Assembly (NCBI GenBank): GCA_021828935.1
Contig: JAJZCU010000019.1
Coordinates: 1 to 12,519, forward strand
DNA: 12,519 bases
Direction: 5' to 3'
Origin: Planctomycetota bacterium
GTDB lineage: Bacteria > Planctomycetota > Phycisphaerae > WQYP01
This document shows positions 7,545 through 12,519 of this stretch, piece after piece. The translations under genes were made by a program, and so were the position numbers. Position 1 is the first letter of the stretch; each line of letters begins with the position of its first letter. The notes under the pieces were generated by a model. The model was given only the letters and a program-made list of their open reading frames with translations. It did not search any database and was not told where the DNA came from.

Positions 7545-8246
7545 CTACGCTTCTTCCTGTGAACTTATCATGCGGTAGCCCACGCCGCGCACCGTGTGGA
7601 CCATCCAATGAAAATCGGCCAGTTTTTTGCGCACGGCGGTCACATGCACATCGATTGCCCGGTCCGTCACCATGACCCCCACCCCCATGGCGCGGTTCAT
7701 CAATTGATCCCGCGATAGCACGCGACCATGCGCCGCCACCAATGCGGTTAATAATTTAAATTCCGTCCCCGTTAGGTTGATCGGTTTGCCTTCCAGCGTC
7801 GCTTCATGGCGGGATTGGTCAATCACCACCGGCCCCACCGCCAGCACGGTTGCGGTGGACTCCGGCGCCGCCTTGCGGCGCAAAATGGCGCTCACGCGGG
7901 CCATCAGCACTTTCATGGAAAATGGTTTGGTAACATAATCATCCGCGCCCAGGGACAGACCCACGATAATATCCGTCTCCTCGCTTTTTGCCGTCAGCAT
8001 CACCAGCGGGATACCCGCCGTTTGATGGTCTGATTTCAGTGCGGCGGCAACCTCCTGACCAGACAGCCCGGGCATCATAATGTCCAGAATAACCAGATCG
8101 GGGGAATGGCGTTGTGCCAGGTCCAGCCCGGTTTTGCCATCGTAGGCGTGAAGCACCTCAAAGCTGTGACGCTGCAAGTTCATTGAAATTAAGTCAACAA
8201 GGTCGCGTTCGTCATCGACCACCAGGATACGTTTCTTTCGCGCCAT
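7545..8246 (-). CDS. OmpR/PhoB-family response regulator
   Basis: A 233-residue DNA-binding response regulator. The receiver domain (about 4-118) has the full active site: acidic pair D11/D12, phospho-acceptor D55 (LVILDIMMPG), T85 (VMLTAK) and K107 (ADDYVTKPF). A winged-helix output domain follows (about 135-227), with the LTGTEFKLLTALVAAHGRVLSRDQL recognition region, DRAIDVHVTAVRKKL and the terminal VHTVRGVGYRM hairpin. The sequence looks PhoB-like, but the stimulus cannot be inferred. Start ATG 8246 has AGGAG (minus strand, 8259-8255) 8 nt upstream. No histidine kinase follows: the next gene is the tetR operon, which has its own promoter 56 bp past the stop, so the regulator is orphaned here. 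An exact TTGACA (minus, 8320-8315) and phased repeats at 8336-8368 lie upstream. Confidence 0.95.
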   Translation of the reverse strand: MARKKRILVVDDERDLVDLISMNLQRHSFEVLHAYDGKTGLDLAQRHSPDLVILDIMMPGLSGQEVAAALKSDHQTAGIPLVMLTAKSEETDIIVGLSLGADDYVTKPFSMKVLMARVSAILRRKAAPESTATVLAVGPVVIDQSRHEATLEGKPINLTGTEFKLLTALVAAHGRVLSRDQLMNRAMGVGVMVTDRAIDVHVTAVRKKLADFHWMVHTVRGVGYRMISSQEEA

Positions 8247-8314
8247 AGTTGCCGCTCCTAAAGCCGGGCTCTCCGGTCGCCAATCCTGTGTAAGTTGCTC
8301 TGCCGGTCCGTAAC

Positions 8315-8320
8315 TGTCAA
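8315..8320 (-). promoter_or_regulatory. Possible -35 box of the response-regulator gene
   Basis: The minus strand carries an exact TTGACA about 70 bp upstream of the response-regulator start. No convincing -10 box follows at 16-18 bp (AACTTA is the best at 18 bp), which would fit an activator-dependent promoter. The phased repeats begin 15 bp upstream of it. Confidence 0.3.
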
Positions 8321-8335
8321 GGCGGCCAAAAATTG

Positions 8336-8368
8336 TTTAACTTTTTCTTAACATAAGCTGTCCTGGCG
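8336..8368. promoter_or_regulatory. 11-bp phased direct repeats, candidate OmpR/PhoB-family binding site
   Basis: TTAACT (8337-8342) and TTAACA (8348-8353) recur at exactly 11 bp with a 5-bp spacer. The next phase begins CTGTCC (8358-8363), close to the CTGTCA half-site of enteric PhoB boxes. TTAACA-N5-TTAACA is also the layout of Bacillus PhoP boxes. OmpR/PhoB-family regulators bind head-to-tail at 11-bp spacing, and such a regulator is encoded 90 bp away. The repeats read in the plus direction, towards the oxidoreductase; either gene, or both, could be the target. Binding is inferred only. Confidence 0.4.
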
Positions 8369-8429
8369 CCAGACAAATTGAAGACGAAAAAGCACAATTC
8401 TCAAGCGCCGTGCGTACCGTGGGCGGTTT

Positions 8430-8469
8430 CCCTTTTAACCGCGGATTCCGCGGATCACGCTGATAAGGG
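8430..8469. repeat. Short intergenic dyad made of 9-bp near-tandem units
   Basis: Three consecutive 9-mers fit CGC(G/T)GATnn (8440-8448, 8449-8457, 8458-8466). The first part, CCGCGG-ATT-CCGCGG (8439-8453), is both a direct and an inverted repeat. The block is flanked by CCCTT (8430-8434) and AAGGG (8465-8469), which are complementary. It may be a copy of a dispersed short repeat or an upstream control element; the window contains no second copy that I can see. Confidence 0.45.
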
Positions 8470-8476
8470 CAACGTG

Positions 8477-8485
8477 TGCTATAGT
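8477..8485 (+). promoter_or_regulatory. Extended -10 promoter of the oxidoreductase gene
   Basis: TG-C-TATAGT (8477-8485) is an extended -10 box with a 5/6 match to TATAAT. There is no good -35 at 16-18 bp, which is usual for extended -10 promoters. Transcription would start near 8492, leaving a leader of about 68 nt. The rest of the 313-bp region (8247-8559) shows no ORF or RNA gene. Confidence 0.5.
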
Positions 8486-8559
8486 CTCCCAGCCCTGCGG
8501 CGTCGGCAGAAAGGAAACCCGGCGCCGCGGCTTAAATAGTTCTGATTGGAGATTTTTTT

Positions 8560-9531
8560 ATGCGTGCCATCATCATGAACAGTGTCGGAGGCCCCGAAGT
8601 GTTGGTGGAAAAGGACGTTCCGACGCCCGTGCCCCGCGGCCGGGAATTACTTATTGCAGTGAAGGCCGCGGGCGTAAACCCAATTGATTACAAGATTCGA
8701 AAATCCGGCGTATTCGGCGCCGGGCCCGGCCGAATCCTGGGCTTCGACGTTGCAGGCGTGGTCCATGCCGCCGGCCCTGAGGCGCAGGATTTCAAGCCCG
8801 GCGATGCGGTTTTCTATGCCGCCGAACTGGCCAAAAATGGCGCCTATGCTGAATTTCATGTGGTGGACGAAACCATTGTTGCGCGGAAGCCGAAAAATTT
8901 GGATTTCAATTCCGCCGCCGCCCTGCCGACTGCCGGCCTTACCGCCTGGCAGGCGCTCATTGACCGCTGCCATTTGACGCTGGGCCAAACCGTGCTAATT
9001 CATGGCGGCTCGGGCGGGGTGGGCTCGATGGCCGTGCAGCTTGCACATGCCGCCGGGGCCATTGTATTTGCCACCTGTTCCGGCAGGAATATGGATTTAG
9101 TGCGTTCAATGGGCGCCGACCGGGCCATTGATCACAAGACGGAAGATTTTTCACAGATTATCAAGCATGAAGCTGCGTCCCATGGCGCGCCGGCAGCGGA
9201 GCCGGGCGGCGCGGCGGATGTGGTCTTCGATTGCTTCGGCGGCGATTGCGTGGTGCGCAGTATTCCCATCACGCGCAACGGCGGAAAAATCGCCACGATT
9301 GTTAACGCCAATGGTGATTTAAGTGCGGGCTATCGGCGTAATATCAGCCTGGAATACGTGTTCCTCAACCGCGGCCGCGCACAACTTGAAACGCTGGCCA
9401 GCTTGGCGGAACGGGGGCGAATAAAGCCCATCGTCCGCGCCGTCCTGCCGCTTTCCGCGGCCGCCGAAGCGCACCGGCAACTGGAAGCCGGCGGCGGCTT
9501 TGGAAAAATCGTTTTGCATGTGGCGGATTAA
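8560..9531 (+). CDS. Zinc-independent medium-chain NAD(P)H oxidoreductase (quinone reductase-like)
   Basis: A 323-residue cytosolic enzyme of the MDR superfamily, quinone oxidoreductase/zeta-crystallin branch, usual length. The N-terminal GroES-like domain (about 1-120) has the family's GVNPIDYKIR segment (38-47) and GRILGFDVAGVV (57-68). GFD stands where zinc alcohol dehydrogenases have GHE, and no structural Cys4 cluster is seen, so it should not bind catalytic zinc. The Rossmann domain carries IHGGSGGVGSMAVQLA (147-162), the nucleotide-binding loop; the family usually uses NADPH. The ending, EAHRQLEAGGGFGKIVL, is the standard C-terminal motif. The likely reaction is reduction of quinones or alpha,beta-unsaturated carbonyls; the exact substrate is unknown. 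Start ATG 8560 has GGAG (8548-8551) 8 nt upstream and its own extended -10 promoter. It is transcribed alone, convergent with the HNH gene; the 75-bp gap (9532-9606) shows no clear terminator. Confidence 0.93.
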   Translation: MRAIIMNSVGGPEVLVEKDVPTPVPRGRELLIAVKAAGVNPIDYKIRKSGVFGAGPGRILGFDVAGVVHAAGPEAQDFKPGDAVFYAAELAKNGAYAEFHVVDETIVARKPKNLDFNSAAALPTAGLTAWQALIDRCHLTLGQTVLIHGGSGGVGSMAVQLAHAAGAIVFATCSGRNMDLVRSMGADRAIDHKTEDFSQIIKHEAASHGAPAAEPGGAADVVFDCFGGDCVVRSIPITRNGGKIATIVNANGDLSAGYRRNISLEYVFLNRGRAQLETLASLAERGRIKPIVRAVLPLSAAAEAHRQLEAGGGFGKIVLHVAD

Positions 9532-9606
9532 ATTGACAACGCCGTTGGGGCATCGCATGTGCGCTGCACGGGATGGCGTCACCGGGCAGAGCCATTGGCA
9601 TTGCAG

Positions 9607-10212
9607 TTATTTGTTATCTTTGGACGCTTTGGCCTCAACAGCCCGGGCGATTAATGGGGCAAAGCGATGCAGGACCTCAATTGTGATGTCTCCTTTTTGG
9701 TACAACCGATACCACTCCCGCCGTTGTCTCATGACCCGCTCGTCATCGCGCAGGTGCAATCGAATGAGCGTCTGTTGGGCTAATGCGCGTCTTTCGGCCG
9801 GGACCGCTTCTGTTACCCGCAATTGTAAGTCGGGCAGGGTGATTTCAAACCAGCCATCGCGAACCTCGACGGGATCAAGTACCACCCCTGGGCCGGCCGA
9901 ATGCTTGCTGCTATTAATCCATTGCGAAGCCAGGCGCTAATTGCTCCATTCATAAATAAGATTTTGATCGGCGGCGCAGGGCACGAAATGGTCCACCGTT
10001 GGCGACGGTTCATACATGGCACAATAGGCACAACGGTCGTGGAATGCCTCCTTAAGTCTGGGCAGCAACTCGGTCCAAAAATTTTGCGGACGCCAGCCCT
10101 TGCGTTCGCTTGGCGATGTCGGCTTTGGATGGTTTTCAAGCCACCGGAGGCCGCGCTGGCGCACGCGGGCATCGAAATCTTCCGGTTCCGGTCCGGGCGA
10201 ACAAGGGATCAT
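9607..10212 (-). pseudogene. HNH endonuclease, PtuB-like, interrupted by an in-frame TAG
   Basis: A single frame of 202 codons runs from ATG 10212 to TAA 9607-9609 but is cut by TAG at 9939-9937 (codon 92). Before the stop are CAYC (C61, C64) and VDHF (D74, H75), the first half of an HNH/zinc-like fold. After it, in the same frame, come RLASQWINSSKH (candidate N100 and H104), VLDPVEVRDGWFEI and a 60-residue helical end. From memory of related HNH proteins the motif is YEWxNYRLA, so TAG probably replaces a Tyr codon (TAT/TAC) by one substitution. No second Cys pair is visible. The start overlaps the ATPase stop as ATGA, so the two were translationally coupled. The 91-residue product would lack the Asn/His part of the site and is probably inactive. 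A possible GTG restart at 9885 lacks the Cys/His half. A sequencing error is an alternative. TAG ends three intact genes nearby, which argues against recoding. Confidence 0.8.
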
Positions 10213-11609
10213 GGCGCCACGGTTTCATGGGCCACGATCCACCGTGGCCAAAAGGAGTCGTGTCCGGGCAACACGCGGTGAAGCTCCAGATCAATTTCAT
10301 TCTTCGTGCGCAGGTCCGGCGGCAGCGCCGATTTCTCGTCGCCCATATACGCCTCAGCGGCCTCAATGGCGCGTTCGGCTTCGCGCGACCGCGCCTGTTT
10401 TAGACCGAAGACATCGGAAACCAGCCAATTTACGGCATCGCCCTGCTTGGCCCATGGTTCATTAATCGCCACGACGTCCCGTTTTTCAGGGCGCATGACG
10501 AAGGTTATTAAACGATCCACCTCGGGATCAAACCGGGGTTCCACGGACGCGAGGATCAACGGCGCGTGGGTGGTGGCAATGATCTGAATGGCCGGGTGCG
10601 CCGGGGCGCCGTTCAATTTTGCCATCACGTCCAAAAGCGCCGGCAACAAGCGGCGCTGCCACTGCGGGTGCAAATGGGCTTCGACCTCGTCTATCAGCAA
10701 CACCAAGTGATTCAAAGGCGGCTGCTGCAATATGTCGGACGCGGAGCGGTGCTCGGACCATGTCCATACCAGCAAATATGCCAGCGCCAAAATACGGCGC
10801 ATGCCCGCGGACGCCAGCGAAAGCGGTACGGCGCCGTAGGCCAGTTCCAATGTCGGCTCATCGCGCGCGTCCAGGAGCGACGAACGCACCGGTTTACCCG
10901 GACGCAGGATTTCATCTTCATGCGGCGAAAGGGCCGCGAGAACTTCGGTGAGCGTGGCGAAAAGCTCGGGCTTTTGGAACTGCCAGGTGATCCAGTCGCG
11001 CAGCAGGCCATTGGACAAAACCCTGCCGCCCGGCGGCGCCAGGCCGTTCCAAACGTCAGATGGGGTGAAGTTGAACGCGGCGGGCGCATCCCATTCGGCC
11101 GGGGCGCCTAGGTCCCCGCGCGGCGGCCAATAGTTCCGTGCGGGGTCCCAAATTGAAAACCCGCCGTCGATGCGCGCGTATATACCCAGCGAGGGCAACG
11201 GATTACTCCAATCGTTTGACCAAGACTGGGTCGACCGCTTGTAGACTCCGTGGAAGCCCGTGCCGCCAGCGGCGACTGTTCCGGCGGCATGATAATTTAT
11301 TGTTGGTGAAATCGCGCCAGGTCGCGGCGCGGCGGGCTGACCGGCCCAGGAACGTGTCAGTGCCCACCACGCGATATCCAGCGCAAAGGTTTTCCCCAGG
11401 CCGTTGTCCCCGGTTAATAAATTTAAGCGCGGTCCGAAGGCCAAATCCATTGTTTCCGCCGGACCCACGCCTTCCAAATGTATCGATTCGAGCATGCGGC
11501 ATTTCCATGGCGCCACCAGCGCGGGCACGCCGCGTTCCCTCGCGAAGTGCGACGGAGCGACGACCCGACCATTGTCTGTCGGCCCGACGGCCACGGCATG
11601 ACGATACAT
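10209..11609 (-). CDS. AAA/ABC-type ATPase paired with an HNH nuclease (PtuA-like, putative defence)
   Basis: A 466-residue ATPase of the SMC/RecF/OLD-like class. Walker A is GDNGLGKT (67-74), an ABC-type signature region is SLASAGMRR (264-272), Walker B is LVLLIDEVEAHLHP (302-315) with D307/E308, and the switch histidine is H348 in IIATTHAP. A C-terminal LPGHDSFWPRW motif (447-457) follows. There is no TOPRIM domain, so it is not a complete OLD nuclease; catalysis would come from the HNH partner encoded next, which starts inside its stop codon (ATGA). An ATPase-HNH pair is the layout of Septu (PtuA/PtuB), but I cannot confirm the exact subfamily. Start is uncertain: the frame opens at 11759, which would overlap the glycosyltransferase gene by 91 nt; ATG 11609 avoids this, and ATG 11492, just before LESIHLEGVGP, is the shortest option that keeps the ATPase fold. 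The ATPase motifs are all intact although the nuclease gene is broken. Confidence 0.78.
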   Translation of the reverse strand: MYRHAVAVGPTDNGRVVAPSHFARERGVPALVAPWKCRMLESIHLEGVGPAETMDLAFGPRLNLLTGDNGLGKTFALDIAWWALTRSWAGQPAAPRPGAISPTINYHAAGTVAAGGTGFHGVYKRSTQSWSNDWSNPLPSLGIYARIDGGFSIWDPARNYWPPRGDLGAPAEWDAPAAFNFTPSDVWNGLAPPGGRVLSNGLLRDWITWQFQKPELFATLTEVLAALSPHEDEILRPGKPVRSSLLDARDEPTLELAYGAVPLSLASAGMRRILALAYLLVWTWSEHRSASDILQQPPLNHLVLLIDEVEAHLHPQWQRRLLPALLDVMAKLNGAPAHPAIQIIATTHAPLILASVEPRFDPEVDRLITFVMRPEKRDVVAINEPWAKQGDAVNWLVSDVFGLKQARSREAERAIEAAEAYMGDEKSALPPDLRTKNEIDLELHRVLPGHDSFWPRWIVAHETVAP

Positions 11610-11668
11610 TATCCGCACCGAATTATCAACGATTATCGCCGACCACGCCGCGCCGCTGCGGCCCCCCG
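11610..11668 (-). promoter_or_regulatory. Gap before the ATPase gene with three GATAAT hexamers
   Basis: This 59-nt stretch between the glycosyltransferase stop and the chosen ATPase start is GC-rich at one end and AT-rich at the other. On the minus strand GATAAT occurs at 11637-11632, 11627-11622 and, overlapping the ATG, 11613-11608. Either of the first two could be a -10 box (4-5/6 matches), giving a very short leader. No good -35 is visible, so readthrough from the glycosyltransferase gene is equally possible. Confidence 0.25.
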
Positions 11669-12466
11669 CTAACTGTTGACGCGTGCGGGCGCCGGTTCGG
11701 CGCGGCGTTCCGGCGTTAATTCTTTGGCATGGTAACGCAGGGCGCGTTTTTTCATCCAACGCACGGCCAGCAAATCCACAAACGCCCGTACCACGCGGCT
11801 GCCGAATTTATATTTAGTAACGCCGTACATCCGCTGGTGGTGGCTGACCGGCACTTCAATAACCGTATAACCGCGCATCTTCACCAGCGTGGGGAAAAAA
11901 CGGTGCATGCCTTTGTACAGCGTCAGGCCATCCATGCACTGCCGCTTGTAAACCTTCAGGGAACAGGCGGAATCCTGTATATTTTCGCCGGAAAGTTTGT
12001 TGCGCACGCCGTTGGCGATTTTTGTTTGTATTTTCCGCAGGAAGTTGTCGCTGCGTTTCTGCCGCCACCCGTTGACCATATCCACCTCGGGCGAAAGCAT
12101 GGCCATGAGGCGCGGGATCTCGCCGGGGTCATTTTGCATGTCGGCATCCACGGTGGCCCACACGCGGCCGCGCGCCGCCCTGAAGCCCGCGTCCATCGCC
12201 GCGGTTTGGCCGCTGTTTTTTTCCAGCCGTACAATGCGCAGCCATGGATATTGTTCCGCCAATTGCAGGAGTTGCTCGGTCGTGCCATCGGTGCTGGCGT
12301 CGTCGGCAATGATGGCCTCAAACGGAATGTTAAGCGGCGTGAAGACGTCGCGAATTCGCTCAATTAAAGGGGTGATGCACTCGCGTTCGTTAAAAGCGGG
12401 CGCGATCACGGACAATTCTATTAAATCATCCACCGAAACTTCAATGCTTTCAGGGGCTTGGGACAT
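11669..12466 (-). CDS. Family 2 glycosyltransferase, polyprenyl/dolichyl-phosphate sugar transferase type
   Basis: A 265-residue GT-A-fold enzyme that would transfer a sugar from a nucleotide donor, probably to undecaprenyl phosphate at the inner face of the membrane. It opens with LSVIAPAFNERE (18-29) and has the nucleotide-binding DDASTDGT (55-62), the metal-binding VDADMQNDP (D107/D109, 106-114), DSACSLKVYKR (165-175) and GMHRFFPTLVKMRGY (186-200). The late VSHHQRMYGVTKYKFG (207-222) resembles the H-x-x-R-x-x-G-x-S/T-K-Y segment of the DPM1/GtrB/ArnC group. It lacks the C-terminal membrane helices of GtrB/ArnC and ends in a basic tail, so it is more like the soluble DPM1 form. Start ATG 12466 has a GGAAA site 10-14 nt upstream. 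Likely roles are glycan or lipid modification; the sugar is not readable. It is upstream of, and on the same strand as, the ATPase-HNH pair. Confidence 0.9.
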   Translation of the reverse strand: MSQAPESIEVSVDDLIELSVIAPAFNERECITPLIERIRDVFTPLNIPFEAIIADDASTDGTTEQLLQLAEQYPWLRIVRLEKNSGQTAAMDAGFRAARGRVWATVDADMQNDPGEIPRLMAMLSPEVDMVNGWRQKRSDNFLRKIQTKIANGVRNKLSGENIQDSACSLKVYKRQCMDGLTLYKGMHRFFPTLVKMRGYTVIEVPVSHHQRMYGVTKYKFGSRVVRAFVDLLAVRWMKKRALRYHAKELTPERRAEPAPARVNS

Positions 12467-12472
12467 GGGCGA

Positions 12473-12519
12473 TCATTTCCAAAACGAACGGTGCATAGCG
12501 GGGTTAACGCTGAAGCGGG
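12473..12519 (-). CDS. Possible C-terminal end of a gene entering from the right edge (partial)
   Basis: One minus-strand frame is open from the right edge to TGA at 12475-12473 and encodes RFSVNPAMHRSFWK. It would end 6 nt before the glycosyltransferase ATG, with its last codons (TGG AAA TGA) supplying that gene's ribosome site, a typical operon junction. Fifteen codons are not enough to name it, and a second frame is also open, so this is tentative. Confidence 0.25.
   Translation of the reverse strand, partial: RFSVNPAMHRSFWK

Noticed and set aside
7490..7675. 61-codon plus-strand open frame beginning beside the TetR operator
   Set aside because: It runs antisense through the response-regulator gene, with no motif and a GC-rich, Pro/Arg-heavy shadow composition.
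9532..9606. Hairpins GTGC-GCT-GCAC (9559-9569) and CAAC-GCC-GTTG (9538-9548) as terminators between convergent genes
   Set aside because: Four-base-pair stems with no T-run on either strand.
9937..9939. TAG read as an amino acid (recoding or pyrrolysine) in the HNH gene
   Set aside because: TAG is the stop of the adaptor, response-regulator and glycosyltransferase genes here, and there is no sign of a recoding element; a point mutation or error is simpler.
9813..10172. 119-codon open frame bridging the two halves of the HNH gene, suggesting a frameshift
   Set aside because: Both HNH halves are already in one frame; the bridging frame has no HNH motif, so it is a shadow.
11610..11759. 50-residue extension of the ATPase into the glycosyltransferase gene
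   Set aside because: It overlaps a well-supported gene by 91 nt and its Arg/Ala/Gly-rich sequence looks like a shadow of that gene and of GC-rich spacer.
1..12519. tRNA, rRNA, CRISPR array, insertion sequence or riboswitch
   Set aside because: I looked on both strands and saw no transposase, no spaced direct-repeat array and no RNA gene hallmarks; the only repeats are the short ones listed.

Overview
The window suggests a diderm (Gram-negative-type) bacterium with fairly high GC. The evidence is an RND efflux pump with its periplasmic adaptor, an OmpR/PhoB-type response regulator and Shine-Dalgarno-led starts. The combination of a long DUF4340 protein and a permease-first, TetR-controlled RND operon reminds me of Planctomycetota/PVC or Acidobacteriota genomes. 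That is an impression; there is no rRNA or other marker here to settle it. Stops are mixed TAA, TGA and TAG, and three intact genes end in TAG, so the standard code applies.

Layout, left to right. (1) Positions 83-2206, plus strand: a membrane-anchored DUF4340 protein, perhaps the last gene of an ABC/gliding-type operon that enters from the left edge. (2) Positions 2220-7453, minus strand: a compact three-gene operon, tetR - RND permease - membrane fusion adaptor, with a 3-nt gap and then an ATGA overlap. Its promoter has a near-perfect TetR-type palindrome filling the -35/-10 spacer, and the predicted transcript is leaderless. A likely terminator lies at the adaptor stop. (3) Positions 7545-8246, minus: a PhoB-like response regulator with no histidine kinase beside it. 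(4) Positions 8247-8559: a 313-bp divergent regulatory region with an 11-bp-phased direct repeat, a short 9-bp-repeat/dyad element and an extended -10 promoter. (5) Positions 8560-9531, plus: a zinc-free medium-chain NADPH:quinone reductase-like enzyme. (6) Positions 9607-11609, minus: an AAA ATPase / HNH nuclease pair joined by an ATGA overlap, which resembles the PtuA/PtuB (Septu) anti-phage architecture. The HNH gene is interrupted by an in-frame TAG. (7) Positions 11669-12466, minus: a soluble family 2 glycosyltransferase of the polyprenyl-phosphate type.

How the parts work together. The TetR repressor very probably controls itself and the efflux pump; no outer-membrane channel gene lies in the operon, so the pump must borrow one. 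The response regulator may autoregulate through the phased repeats in its upstream region. The ATPase/HNH pair is the accessory and most interesting part: the ATPase has all its nucleotide-binding motifs, while the nuclease partner carries what looks like one recent nonsense change and is otherwise intact.
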